A stretch of DNA of 64,000 nucleotides from Polyangium sp. y55x31 (GTDB lineage Bacteria; Myxococcota_A; Polyangia; Polyangiales; Polyangiaceae): positions 24,802 to 88,801 of the forward strand of contig NZ_JARZHG010000047.1 in NCBI RefSeq assembly GCF_029946505.1, in the 5' to 3' direction. Positions 33,535 through 43,900 of the stretch are shown in pieces (positions within the stretch are counted from its first letter, which is position 1; every line of letters begins with the position of its first letter). The notes under the pieces are model-generated. The model saw nothing but the letters and a program-made list of their open reading frames with translations, made no database searches and had not been told where the DNA came from. The position numbers were made by a program, and so were the translations under genes.

Positions 33535-35049
33535 ATGTCCGCCCAAAGCGCACTCCTCCTCGCCACGCTCTCCCTCGCGGCCTGCTCGGCCGCAGAAATC
33601 CCGACCCCCGAGCGCGTCCCCGCGCCCGCCGCCGCGCCCGCCCCCGCCGCCGCGGCCCCATCCGCCTCTGCCGCCGCGCCCGCGACCGCCTCCGCCGCCG
33701 CGCCCGCCCCCGCCGTCCCCCGCGATCCGAACGTCGACAAACTCCAGATCGCCGCGCAGGTCGACTCGCGCGCGTACGACATGGTCCGTTCGCTCGTCGA
33801 CGAGGTCGGGCCGCGGCTCGCGGGGTCGCTCGGGGACAAGGCCGCCGTCGCCTGGGCCCTCCGCACCATGAAGGAAAAAGGGCTCGAAAACGTACGCGCC
33901 GAAAAGGTCATGGTCCCGCATTGGGAGCGCGGCCCGGAGAGCGGGCGTATCCTCGCGCCCCACGGCCACACCCTCGCGATCACCGCGCTCGGCGGGAGCG
34001 TCGGGACGCCCGGTAAGGGGCTCGAAGGCGAGATCGTCATGGTCGAGTCGCTCGACGCGATGGCCGCGATGGACGAGGCCAAGGTCAAGGGCAAGATCGT
34101 CTTCTTCTCGGCCGCCATGACCCGCACGAAAGACGGCTCGGGGTACGGCAAGGTCGCCGGGATCCGCCACCGCGGCGCCGTCGCCGCCGCCAAGAAAGGC
34201 GCGATCGGCGTGCTCCTCCGCTCGCTCGGCACCGATCACGACAGGCTCCCGCACACGGGCGCCATGGCCTACGAAAAGGACGTCCCCAAGATCCCGGCCG
34301 CCGCGATCTCCGTGCCCGACGCCGAGCTCCTCGAGCGCCTCGTCGGTCAGGGCAAACCCGTCCGCGTGAGCTTCTCGCTCGGCGCGAAGCTCTTGCCCGA
34401 CGCCGAGAGCGCGAACGTGATCGGCGAGGTGAAGGGGCGCGAGAAGCCCGACGAGATCGTCCTCATCGGCGCGCACCTCGACGCGTGGGACCTCGGGCGA
34501 GGCGCGATCGACGACGGCGCCGGATGCGCGGCCGTCGTCGAGGCCGCGAGGCTCGTGCTCGGCCTCGGCGCGCGGCCGCGGCGCACGATCCGCGTGGTGC
34601 TCTTCGCCAACGAGGAGAACGGCCTGCGCGGCGCCTTCGCGTACGCCAAGGACCACGCGGCCGAGCTCGACAAGCACCAGCTCGCCCTCGAGATCGATCT
34701 CGGCGCGGGCCGCGCGCACACGACGCGCTTCCTCATCGACGAGGCGTCGCGGCCCCTCGCCGAGCGGATCGCGAGCCTCGTCACTCCGCTCGGGCTCCAG
34801 TACGACAAGGGCCCGGCGCACGGCGGCGCCGACCTCATCCCGCTGCGCGCCGCGGCCGTGCCGCTCGTGGATCTGCACCAGGACGCGACGAACTACTTCG
34901 ACGTGCACCACACGGCGAACGACACGCTCGACAAGGTCACGAAGGAGGATCTCGATCAGGTCGTCGGGGCCGTGGCCACGGTTGCATGGGCCGCTGCCGA
35001 CGCGCCGGAGACGTTCGCCCGCGTGCCGGAAGCGCTGCGGAAGCGCTGA
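33535..35049 (+). CDS. M28 family zinc aminopeptidase lipoprotein
   Basis: The 504-residue product has a lipoprotein signal (LSLAAC) followed by an Ala/Pro tether of about 45 residues. A PA-like insert domain with GIRHRGAVAAAKKGAIGVL lies between the N-terminal region and the catalytic domain. Zinc ligands of M28 are visible in IGAHLDAWD, AIDDGAG, FANEENG, HGGADLIPL and VHHTANDT. It should release N-terminal amino acids from peptides outside the cell, fitting a predatory or saprotrophic life. Divergent from the ferritin-like operon, with about 160 bp between starts. Confidence 0.92.
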   Translation: MSAQSALLLATLSLAACSAAEIPTPERVPAPAAAPAPAAAAPSASAAAPATASAAAPAPAVPRDPNVDKLQIAAQVDSRAYDMVRSLVDEVGPRLAGSLGDKAAVAWALRTMKEKGLENVRAEKVMVPHWERGPESGRILAPHGHTLAITALGGSVGTPGKGLEGEIVMVESLDAMAAMDEAKVKGKIVFFSAAMTRTKDGSGYGKVAGIRHRGAVAAAKKGAIGVLLRSLGTDHDRLPHTGAMAYEKDVPKIPAAAISVPDAELLERLVGQGKPVRVSFSLGAKLLPDAESANVIGEVKGREKPDEIVLIGAHLDAWDLGRGAIDDGAGCAAVVEAARLVLGLGARPRRTIRVVLFANEENGLRGAFAYAKDHAAELDKHQLALEIDLGAGRAHTTRFLIDEASRPLAERIASLVTPLGLQYDKGPAHGGADLIPLRAAAVPLVDLHQDATNYFDVHHTANDTLDKVTKEDLDQVVGAVATVAWAAADAPETFARVPEALRKR

Positions 35050-35094
35050 ACAACGCGCTTTTCGAGGACGACCGCGCCGGCCTATAGTCGCTCG

Positions 35095-35706
35095 ATGCGA
35101 ATCGGTATCGGCTGGAAAATGCTCGTCCTCGGGACGATCTTGGGGCTCGTCGCATGCGGCACGGAAGAGCCCCCTCCTCCCTCCACGACGAGCGGCACGG
35201 GCGGCAGCGGCGGCGGCGAGCCGCTGCCCCCGGCGCGGTGCGGCGAGCTCTGCGATCACGTCGCGCAGATCAACTGCTTCGTGTGGGCAGACTGCGCGGA
35301 GGATTGCGCGGACTACCTCGGCGCGGACGAGGCGTGCAAAAGCGCGTTCGAAACGCTGCTCGGCTGCTGGGCGGATCGGAAAGCGGATTTCACGTGTATG
35401 CCGACGCAGGTCGTGGCGCCGGCCAGTTGCAAGGCCGAGGAGGACGCGTTCCGGGCCTGCGCGCAAGGACAAACGCGGAGCGATACGGCCGGGTGCACGG
35501 GGCAAAGCGGCACGAACGCCCCCGAGACGTGTACGAGCGCGACGACCTGCGCGGGGGTCGGCGAGCTGCGGACGTCATGCGCCAAGCTCGACGACGGCAC
35601 ATGGCAGTGCGCCTGCCGGTCGAATACGTCCCTGCTCGGGACGTGCACGGAGCCGACGGGGCAATGTGACAATCAAGAGGGCTGCTGCGCGGCATTTTTC
35701 TACTGA
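35095..35706 (+). CDS. Cys-rich lipoprotein
   Basis: The 203-residue product has a lipoprotein signal (LGTILGLVAC), a Pro/Gly/Ser tether, and about twenty cysteines. The first cluster (RCGELCDHVAQINC, ADCAEDCADYLG) recalls a helical disulfide module common in myxobacterial lipoproteins; a second cluster with WQCACRSN is an EGF-like knot. It starts 45 bp after the peptidase gene on the same strand. Function unknown. Confidence 0.75.
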   Translation: MRIGIGWKMLVLGTILGLVACGTEEPPPPSTTSGTGGSGGGEPLPPARCGELCDHVAQINCFVWADCAEDCADYLGADEACKSAFETLLGCWADRKADFTCMPTQVVAPASCKAEEDAFRACAQGQTRSDTAGCTGQSGTNAPETCTSATTCAGVGELRTSCAKLDDGTWQCACRSNTSLLGTCTEPTGQCDNQEGCCAAFFY

Positions 35707-35890
35707 CGTTGGCGTAAAACCCACCCCGCGCGGAGCGGCGCGCGCTCTAGGTCCGTCGACGACGGGTGCGTCGAGGCCACCCTCCGGGGCCACGGCCGTG
35801 GCTTCGACCCCTGAACGGAGGGCACGGAGGGCGAAAAACCCGCCATCCACCCCTCGACGCGGCCCCGCCTTCGCGTTACAGGGGCGGACC

Positions 35891-36883
35891 ATGAAAACCA
35901 CGTTATCGTTTGTCGGGATGCTCTCCCTCGTCGCAAGCGCTTTCGCGTGCGGCGGCGGGGAGACCGAGGTGAAGAACCCGTCGACGGAGGAGGCGAAGCC
36001 GGCCGAGACGACGGCCACAAAGACGCCCGAGCCCGCAGCCACCACGGCCGCGACGACGACGAGCACGACGACCACGACCGAGGCGAAGAAGCCCGCGCCC
36101 CCGCCGCCCGTGGTCGAGGACATGAAGCCGAGCGAGGACCCGAAGCCGCTGCCGAGCGTGAAGATCACGGCGCCGAAGAACGACGCGTCGATCGGAGACC
36201 TGGCCAAGGCGAAGGACTTCGAGATCAAGCTCGACGTGAAGGACTGGGCCACGGTCGAGAAGGGGCCGCACGTCCACCTGATCCTCGACGACCTCCCGTA
36301 CAAGGCGATCTACGACACGAAGAAGCCCGTGAAGGTCTCCGAGCTGCTGCCCGCAGGCACCGAGCTCAAGGAGGGCGAGCACACGCTCGTCGCGTTCGCG
36401 AGCCGCGCCACGCACGAGTCGGTCAAGGGCAAGGGCGCGCAGCAGCTCGTGACGTTCTGGGTCGGCAAGAAGGGCAAGAGCACGTTCGACCCGAAGAAGC
36501 CCCACGTCGTCTACAGCCGGCCCAAGGGCGAAAACAAGGGCGCGATGGGCAAGGAGCTGCTCATCGATTTTTATCTCTTCGGCACGGCGCTCGACAAAGG
36601 CGAGAAGGTCAAATACACGATCGCCGGCCCGAGCCTGACGACGCCGCTCACGGGCGAGTTCACCACCTGGGCCCCGAAGGTCGCAAAGGACCTGCCCAAA
36701 GGCGACTACGAGGTCACGCTCGAGCTCGTCGACAAGGACGGAAAGCCCATCGAGGGCCCGCTGACGAAGACGACGCGCAAGGGAATCGCAGTCGATCCCG
36801 AGGCCGCCGCGACCGATCCGCACGCCGGCCACGGCGCCGAGCCTGCCGCGCCCGCCGCTGCGCCCGCCCCCGCCAAGAAGTAA
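35891..36883 (+). CDS. Lipoprotein with Thr-rich linker and DUF6130-like or Ig-like domain
   Basis: The ATG at 35891 starts a 330-residue lipoprotein with AFACGGG as lipobox and a tether rich in Thr/Ala/Lys. The soluble part (about 75-310) is beta-rich: two Ig-like units are suggested by VKITAPKNDASIGDLAKAKD with HVHLILDDLPY, and VKYTIAGPSLTTPLTG with VTLELVDKDGKPI. The HVHLILDD stretch matches a sugar- or metal-binding-type envelope domain found in Deltaproteobacteria, family uncertain. The C-terminus ends in a His/Pro/Ala/Lys tail (DPHAGHGAEP). It is followed by two hairpins. Confidence 0.68.
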   Translation: MKTTLSFVGMLSLVASAFACGGGETEVKNPSTEEAKPAETTATKTPEPAATTAATTTSTTTTTEAKKPAPPPPVVEDMKPSEDPKPLPSVKITAPKNDASIGDLAKAKDFEIKLDVKDWATVEKGPHVHLILDDLPYKAIYDTKKPVKVSELLPAGTELKEGEHTLVAFASRATHESVKGKGAQQLVTFWVGKKGKSTFDPKKPHVVYSRPKGENKGAMGKELLIDFYLFGTALDKGEKVKYTIAGPSLTTPLTGEFTTWAPKVAKDLPKGDYEVTLELVDKDGKPIEGPLTKTTRKGIAVDPEAAATDPHAGHGAEPAAPAAAPAPAKK

Positions 36884-36897
36884 ATCACCGATCACGA

Positions 36898-36946
36898 CGA
36901 GGACAAACTCGTCCTCGCGCGGGCCGCTCTCGCCTGGAGAGCGGCC
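36898..36946. terminator. Tandem hairpin terminator between convergent genes
   Basis: Two stem-loops stand in a row: cgaggac/gtcctcg (36898-36917, six-base loop) and ggccgctctc/gagagcggcc (36922-36946, five-base loop, followed by tcttg). They lie 14 bases after the lipoprotein stop and 20 before the tail of the convergent gene, serving both directions. Confidence 0.7.
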
Positions 36947-36966
36947 TCTTGCGCGCGCGCCGGTCG

Positions 36967-38895
36967 TCAGGGATCGAGCGCGAGCCGGCCGATCCAGAGG
37001 GCGCCGTCGTTCCGAGGAAGGAGGCCGTTTTCCCCCTCGGAGAACCCGAAGACCGCGCTCACGATCGACACCTCGCCCTCTTCCACGTCGAGGCCCATGA
37101 GCCCCGCGTTGCACGAGAGGATCCGATACCCGAGCGGCGCGCCCGCGGGGTCGAGGGTGAACGCGAAGAGCGCGCTGCCGACGCCCGCGCCGAAGCTCGG
37201 GGTGCCGCCTGGGAGCGGCTCGCCGCCGACGCTGAAGCCCGACGTCGCGCGACCTGCGAGGACCACGCGCCCGTCCTCGGCGACCGCCACGTCGCCGAGC
37301 GTGAACGCCTCCACGAAATTGCTCGCCGCGTGATCGAAGTGTTGCCCCCAGATCACCTGGCCGTCGCCATCGAACGCCACGACGAACCCATCGTCGCTCA
37401 TGCCCGAGCTCGCGACGACCTCTTGGCCGAGATCGATCACGCCGGTGAAAGGCCCCGCCGCCACGACCCCGCCCCCGGGCCGCGCCGCGAGGCGCACCTG
37501 GTAGCCCTGGCGCGCGCGGACTTGCCCGAACTCGCGCGCGAGGATCGGCGTGCCTTGGGGATCAAACGCCGCGACGAAGAGCTTCGACTCCCCCGGCGCA
37601 GAGAACGCGGGGCCCACGATGGGCGAAAGGCCATTGCCGAGATCGAGCACGCCGGCGGTCAAACCCACGACCCAGGTATTGCCTTGCGCGTCGGCCACGA
37701 CGTCGAGGGCCTGCTGATCGAACTCGTCGCCGTAACGGCGCACGTAAAGCAGCGCGCCCGCGGCGTCGTACGCGGTGAGGAGCAGGTCCGCGGAGCAGTA
37801 ATCCGAGGGCGGCGTGGCCTCGACCGGGCCGTCGGGGAACGGGATCGTGCCGTAGAGGCTCTTCGCGAGGCTCACGCCTCCATCCGGGCGCGCCGCGACG
37901 CGCGGGATCGGCGGGTTGCAGGCTTCGAGCGGGAACAGCCCGTCCTCGACGAACCCGGCGCTCCACGCGGCGGTGCCCGCGTCCGACATGCGTGCCACGA
38001 AATAGCCGCGTCCTCCCGTGTTGTTCAGGATGACGCCCGCGCCGAGATCGATCTTCGTCGTGAAATGGCCCGCGACGAAGAGCTCGCCGCCTTCCAGCGC
38101 CGAAAGCGAGGAGACCCCGTCCGCGCCCGTCGAACCGAACGTTCGATCCCAAAGGATCTTCCCCTGCGCATCGAACCGGACGAGCCCCGCCGCGCCCCCG
38201 CCGTCCGCCGCGACGATCCGATCGCCGAGGTTCACCCCGTCGACGAAGTGGCCGCCGAAGACGAACCCGCCCCACGCGTGCTCGACCTCGATTGCGGGGA
38301 GAAAGCTGCCCGGGAGCTGCGGGGGGATCGAGACGAAGCGCGGCAGGAGCGGCCCCGCGGCGGCGTCCTTGCGGGAAAACGTGATCTCGGTCGGCAGCGG
38401 CTGGAGCGGCGTTGCCGAGTCGTAAAAGGCCTGCACGTTGGCGGTCTCGGCGTCGTACACCGCGCCCTGGAGCTCCATGGGCCGGCCGATCGAGCAGAGC
38501 CACGCGAGCTCGTCGCCGGGCGCCTTCAGGCTCAGGCCCGTGAACGGGACGCGGACCGTCGCATCGTTATATACCTCGGTTTCCAGCGGAAACAGCGAAT
38601 CTCCACCGGGCACGTGGATCTCGGAGACGACCGGCACGAGGGGGCTGTCGGTCGTGGTCACGTCGAGTTTGTCGAGCCAGATCTCGGCCTCGTCCTCCTC
38701 GCTCCACGTGACGAGGGTGGCCGTGAGATCGAAGGCGCCGTCGAGCTGCACGCGACCGTCCTCGCGCGTGGAGAGCTCGACCTCGGGGTTCAAAAAATCG
38801 ACGAGCAGGTTGCCCCCCTCGCCGCGGCAAGCGACGAGCGCGAGCGCAGACAAGGAGGCGGCGAGGAGAGGCGCGGCGGGCGAGGACGAGGCCAT
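36967..38895 (-). CDS. Lipoprotein with beta-propeller-like repeats
   Basis: The 642-residue product has a lipoprotein signal (ALVAC) and then many repeated blocks of about 50-60 residues with the pattern DLGxG / YFVARMSDAG, GLVRFDAQGKILWDRTFGS and FVVAFDGDGQVIWGQHFD. The pattern resembles SBBP/beta-propeller proteins of myxobacteria, where each blade ends in a hydrophobic strand with a DxxG turn. It begins five bases after the stop of the membrane protein gene at 38901, so the two form one transcript. A surface-binding role is likely, not proven. Confidence 0.72.
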   Translation of the reverse strand: MASSSPAAPLLAASLSALALVACRGEGGNLLVDFLNPEVELSTREDGRVQLDGAFDLTATLVTWSEEDEAEIWLDKLDVTTTDSPLVPVVSEIHVPGGDSLFPLETEVYNDATVRVPFTGLSLKAPGDELAWLCSIGRPMELQGAVYDAETANVQAFYDSATPLQPLPTEITFSRKDAAAGPLLPRFVSIPPQLPGSFLPAIEVEHAWGGFVFGGHFVDGVNLGDRIVAADGGGAAGLVRFDAQGKILWDRTFGSTGADGVSSLSALEGGELFVAGHFTTKIDLGAGVILNNTGGRGYFVARMSDAGTAAWSAGFVEDGLFPLEACNPPIPRVAARPDGGVSLAKSLYGTIPFPDGPVEATPPSDYCSADLLLTAYDAAGALLYVRRYGDEFDQQALDVVADAQGNTWVVGLTAGVLDLGNGLSPIVGPAFSAPGESKLFVAAFDPQGTPILAREFGQVRARQGYQVRLAARPGGGVVAAGPFTGVIDLGQEVVASSGMSDDGFVVAFDGDGQVIWGQHFDHAASNFVEAFTLGDVAVAEDGRVVLAGRATSGFSVGGEPLPGGTPSFGAGVGSALFAFTLDPAGAPLGYRILSCNAGLMGLDVEEGEVSIVSAVFGFSEGENGLLPRNDGALWIGRLALDP

Positions 38896-38900
38896 GGCGA

Positions 38901-39701
38901 TCAGTAGCGTACCGTGAACTGCGCGGAGGTCGGCCCCACGCGCAAAGACGCGGCGGTGGAGGTCGGCGCGCTACGTGCGCCGTAGATCCAGAAGCCCATC
39001 CCCGCGGCGGTGCTCACGAGCGCGAGGGCGAGGGCCCGGGAGGCGAACGGATCCGGCAAACCCTCGAGCTTGTATTCGTCGGCCATCGCGGACGCGAGGC
39101 TCACGCCGCCGAGGCCCGCGCCGAGGGCCGTCGCGAAGATGCCCATCTCCGTGAGCTGATCGCTCCGCCGTGGGCCGGGTCTCCCGTCGGTCCCGAGCCC
39201 GACGAGCACGGCCACCCCGGAGCCGATGCCCATACCGATGCCGCCGGCGAGAAGGAGCCTGCCGGCGAAGTCGAGCTGCGGGTCGAGCACGCCATAACAA
39301 CCGGCGACGCCGCATCGCTCGTCGCTCGTCTCCGCGACGCCCATCATGACGCCGCCGGCCACGATGAACGCCGCGCCGAGGCCGAAGACGGCGAGGCTGT
39401 ACGGGACCGTCGACGAGCGAGCCGGCGGCGGGGGCGGATCCTTCGGCGCGGGCGGCGCGGGCCGCGTGGCCGGGCGGGTCGCGGGCGCGGGCGCCGGGGG
39501 TTTTTCCTCAATGGCGATTGCCGTGTCCTCGGGCGCGGGGGACGGCGCGGGTTCGTCCGGGCGCGCCGCGGCCGGCGCGGGTTCGTCCGGGCGCGCCGTG
39601 GCCGGCGCGGGTTCGTCCGGGCGCGCCGTGGCCGGCGTGGCCAGTGCGAAAAGCGCGCCTGCGAGCGCCGCGGAGAGATGCCGTTTCGAGAAGGAACGCA
39701 C
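38901..39701 (-). CDS. Exported membrane protein with ARPDEPAPA repeats
   Basis: The start is a GTG at 39701. The 266-residue product has a signal peptide (ending ATPATA), three copies of ARPDEPAPA, a Pro/Ala-rich linker to about residue 95, then four hydrophobic segments between about 100 and 245 (VPYSLAVFGLGAAFIVAGGVM first). Similar Pro-leader multi-helix proteins occur repeatedly in Polyangiales. It is upstream of the beta-propeller lipoprotein and may help its export or anchoring; that is a guess from gene order. Confidence 0.68.
   Translation of the reverse strand: MRSFSKRHLSAALAGALFALATPATARPDEPAPATARPDEPAPAAARPDEPAPSPAPEDTAIAIEEKPPAPAPATRPATRPAPPAPKDPPPPPARSSTVPYSLAVFGLGAAFIVAGGVMMGVAETSDERCGVAGCYGVLDPQLDFAGRLLLAGGIGMGIGSGVAVLVGLGTDGRPGPRRSDQLTEMGIFATALGAGLGGVSLASAMADEYKLEGLPDPFASRALALALVSTAAGMGFWIYGARSAPTSTAASLRVGPTSAQFTVRY
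39544..39633 (-). repeat. 30-bp tandem repeat, three copies
   Basis: The unit starts ggcgcgggttcgtccgggcg at 39544, 39574 and 39604, almost without change. On the minus strand it codes the ARPDEPAPA block. Near-identity suggests recent expansion. Confidence 0.88.
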
Positions 39702-39937
39702 GATGTGATGCTTTCAACGCGAGGCGACGCGGCGGACGACGCGGGTGGTGCGCTCGTTCGCGCCCCTCCAGCACGCGCCACGTTCTCAAAGTTTCACGCC
39801 TCGCACAAGCCGACGGCACGTTCGCCTCGGGCTGGATCGCGTACGAAGCCACACGAAAAAGAGCGCCACATCAAACGCCCTTCGCTCGCAGCAATGTTCT
39901 TGATCCGCTGCGCGATCGCCCTGTAACATCCCACACG

Positions 39938-40975
39938 ATGCGGTGTATATTGTGGTTTCTCGCAGGTCTTGCGGTGTTTCACGCCGGGACCGGACGAGCA
40001 TGGGCGCAGGACACGGGCGCGGACGCGCCTGCTTCGCCGAAAAACGCGTCCGACAAAGCGCAGGAAGATCTCGACGCAGGTCGCTACGCCGAGGCGTGCA
40101 AGGCGCTGAAGCAGATGTACCGCGAGGATCCGCGCCCCACGACCCTCTACCGCATCGCGCAGTGTTACGACAAGTGGGGGCGCATCGCCACGGCCGCGGT
40201 GCACTACGACGACTACCTCGCCACGTTCGGCCAGCTCTCCGACACCGAACAGAAGGCAGAACGCGACAACGAAGAGGCCGCCTCCGCGCGACGCGAGGCC
40301 CTCGAAAAACGTATCCCCAAGGTCGTGCTCAAGGTTCCGCGCGACGCACCCGGCACGACACGCGTGCTGCGCAAACCGCTCGAAGACGGCCCGCTCGTGC
40401 AGGTCGCGATCGGCGTGCCGCTGCTCATCGATCCGGGCGAGCACGTGCTCACGACGGAGATCCCGGGCCGCGTCTCGATGTTCACGAAGTTCACCTTGCG
40501 CGAGGGGGAGAACCGCATCGTCGACGTGAACATCCCGCCCGAGGGCAAGAGCAACGGGGACCCCACGAAGACGGCCAAACCCCTGCAGCCCGTGCCTTCG
40601 CTCATGCCCTCGCTCGATCCCGGGATCTCGGGGCGGCGCGTCGCGGCGTACACGCTCGGCGGCATCGGCGCGGTGGGCATTCTCGGCGGGGTCGTGACGG
40701 GCGTCATCACGTGGGCCCAGAAGGAGCCGATCGAGCAGAATTGTCGCGGCAAGATCTGCAACGCGACGGGCCAGGGGGCGAAGGACACGGCCGCCATCAC
40801 GGGCATGATCAGCACCGTGCTTTTCCCCGTCGGCCTCGCGGCGCTGGGCACCGGCGTCGTCCTTTATTTCACCGAGCCGCCGCCCTCGAAGTTCGGGAGC
40901 GCGGAGCCGAAGGTCAGAGTGGGAGCGACCATGGGCCCGAGCGCGGGCACCGTGGAGGTTGATGTCCAATGGTGA
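39938..40975 (+). CDS. Exported TPR/PEGA-like membrane protein
   Basis: The 345-residue product has a signal peptide ending AWA near residue 22, a short TPR-like helical part (DAGRYAEACKALKQMYREDP, PTTLYRIAQCYDKWG), a charged coil, a PEGA-like beta unit (DPGEHVLTTEIPGRVSMFTK), and two membrane helices (about 225-250 and 278-305). Its stop overlaps the start of the giant Cys-rich gene (ATGGTGA), so the two are coupled. A chaperoning or anchoring role for that protein is plausible. Confidence 0.75.
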   Translation: MRCILWFLAGLAVFHAGTGRAWAQDTGADAPASPKNASDKAQEDLDAGRYAEACKALKQMYREDPRPTTLYRIAQCYDKWGRIATAAVHYDDYLATFGQLSDTEQKAERDNEEAASARREALEKRIPKVVLKVPRDAPGTTRVLRKPLEDGPLVQVAIGVPLLIDPGEHVLTTEIPGRVSMFTKFTLREGENRIVDVNIPPEGKSNGDPTKTAKPLQPVPSLMPSLDPGISGRRVAAYTLGGIGAVGILGGVVTGVITWAQKEPIEQNCRGKICNATGQGAKDTAAITGMISTVLFPVGLAALGTGVVLYFTEPPPSKFGSAEPKVRVGATMGPSAGTVEVDVQW

Positions 40976-43900
40976 ATCGCAAGCACTTGGCTTACTGGCT
41001 CTTGCTCCTGGTCGGCCTCTCGGCCGTCTCGAGCTGTACGAACATCCTCGGGATCGAGACGGATTACATCGACAATCCGTGCGCGAGCGGCCAGTCGCTC
41101 GAGCCCCTCGAGTGCGGCGAGGGCGCGTGCCGCGTCTTCGTGGACGCCTGCGACGCGGACGGGCTGCCCGTCACCCAGTGCGCTCCCGGCAATCCGCAGC
41201 CGGCCGATACCTGCGGCGACGCCCTCGACAACGACTGCGACGGCTCCGTCGACGAGGACGACAGCGGCGATTGCAAGTGCATCGCCGAGGGCGAAGGCGC
41301 GGCCACCCAGAAGGTGTGTTACACCGGCGCGCCCTCGACCCGCAACAAGGGCCTCTGCCACGACGGCCTCCAGAACTGCGTGAACAGCACGTGGGGGCAA
41401 TGCCAGAACGACGTCTTGCCGGCCATCGAGAAGCCCGACGGCTACGACAACGACTGCGACGGCGAGGTCGACGAGGGCCTGCCCTGCGAGGAGGGCGAGC
41501 AGCAATACTGTTATGGCGGCCCCGTCGCGGATCCGACGAAGCCCCTGCCCCAGCCCTGCAAGGGCGGCACGCAGACCTGCCTCGGCGGCCAGTGGGGCAA
41601 GTGCATCAACCAGGTGCTGCCGGTCATCGAGATCTGCGACAACGTCGACAACGATTGCGACGGCAACACGGACGACCTCGGCGAGGTCGGCAGCCCCTGC
41701 TCCTGCGCCACGGGCCAGAAGCAGCCGTGTTACTTCGACGACGCGGGCAACGAGATCGACTGCCCGCCCGACCTCAAGGGCATCTGCGCCTGCGGCACGC
41801 GCACGTGCACGAACGGCCAGTTCGGCACCTGCAAGGACGCGGTCCTGCCCGCGCCGCAGGACGTGTGCGACGGCCAGAACGACGACGATTGCAACGGCAT
41901 CATCGACAACGTCGGCTCGCCGGGCAGCCCCTGCTTGTGCGTGAACGGGACCGAGCAGGACTGCTACGACGGCCCGCCCGGCACGGCGGGGCAAGGCACC
42001 TGCATCCCCGGCAAGCAGGCCTGCGTGAACGGCCAGTTCAAGACCTGCACGGGCCAGAAGATCCCCACCGTCGAGATCTGCAACGGCCTCGACGACGATT
42101 GCAACGGCCAGAAGGACGACGGCGTCAGCGGCGTCGGCGAGGTCTGCTTCCTGCCGCAATACGCCGGCACGCCCTGCCACGCCGGCACGAAGAAGTGCGA
42201 GATCGGCGACACCACGCCGAAGTGCGTGCCGAACGTCCAGCCGAACACGCTCGCCGAGGACTGCGACGGCACCGACGACGATTGCAACGGCGTCACGGAC
42301 GACGGCCAGTTCTGCTGCACGAACAACAACGACAACTCGCAGAACGGCAACGAGACCGACATCAACTGCGGCGGTAGCTGCGCCGAGAAATGCGCCGACG
42401 GCAAGAAGTGCAAGGTCGGCATCGACTGCGAGAGCGGCAACTGCGTCGGCTCGATCTGCATCTCGCCGACCTGCAACGACGGCTTCAAGAACGGCTTCGA
42501 GGCGGACAAGGACTGCGGCGTCGTCTGCCCGACGAAGTGCAAAGTCGGCGATAGCTGCGGGACGAACTCCGACTGCGTCACCGACCTCTGCAACCAGGCC
42601 ACGAAGATCTGCACGCAGAAGGAGCTCGGCGAGAGCTGCGGCAAGACGGCCGAGTGCGCGAGCGGCTACTGCGTCGACGGCGTCTGCTGCAACGAGGCCT
42701 GCAACGGCGCCTGCCAGGCGTGCACGAACGCCTTGAAGGGCGGCGGCGCGAACGGCTTCTGCGGCTCCGTCTCCGACAACACCGACCCCGACAACGACTG
42801 CGCGACGAACCTGCCGGCGACCTGCAAGTCCACGGGCGTCTGCATCGGCGGCTCCTGCGCGAACTACCCGGCCGGCACGACGTGCGAGCCCGCGAGCTGC
42901 AGCGGCCCGGCGACCGAGAACCAGGCCGACATCTGCGACGGCAACGGCGCCTGCCTCGAGAAGGTCGAGAAGGACTGCACGCCGTACGCCTGCGTCGGCA
43001 GCGCTTGCAAGACGGCCTGCGTGGCCGACGGCGAGTGCGCGACGGGGTATTACTGCAATGCGCCGCAGTGCCAGCTCAAGAGGACGAACGGCCAGAGCTG
43101 CGCGCTCGCCTCGCAATGCCAGAGCGGCAACTGCGTCGACGGCGTCTGCTGCAACGACGCCTGCGGCGGCACCTGCCTCGCGTGCAACGTCTCGGGCAGC
43201 CTCGGCACCTGCACGACGATCGCGACGAACCAGGACCCGGCGAACGAGTGCCCGAACGGCTCCTGCGACGGCCTCGGCCAGTGCCAGAAGATCATCGGCA
43301 GCTCGTGCACCGTGAACGCGCAATGCGCCAGCGGCAACTGCGTCGACGGCGTCTGCTGCAACACGAGCTGCCTCGGCACCTGCCTCGCCTGCGACCTCGC
43401 GGGCACCCTCGGCACCTGCTCGCCGATCCCGGCGAACGGCGACCCGGCGAACGAGTGCCCGAACGGCGCCTGCGCCGGCAACGGCACCTGCCAGGGCACG
43501 GTCAGCACGCCGTGCACCATGCCGAGCCAGTGCGCGAACAACATCTGCGTCGACGGCTTCTGCTGCGACACGCCCTGCTCGGGCCTCTGCGAGGCTTGCT
43601 CGGCCGCGCTGAAGGGCTCGGGCGTCGACGGCGTCTGCGGCCCGATCGGCTCGAACCTCGATCCGAGCAACGAGTGCGCCGCCGGCGAATGCAACGGCGC
43701 CAAGGCGTGCGAGGCGCCGGACGGCACGGCGTGCATGACCGGCGCGCAATGCCAGAGCGGCCATTGCGTGGACGGCGTCTGCTGCAACACCGATTGCAGC
43801 GGCACCTGCCGCGCGTGCAACGTGCCGAACAGCGTCGGCACCTGCGCGAACGTGCCCTTGAACCAGGACCCGGCGAACGAATGCAACCCGGGCGCCTGCG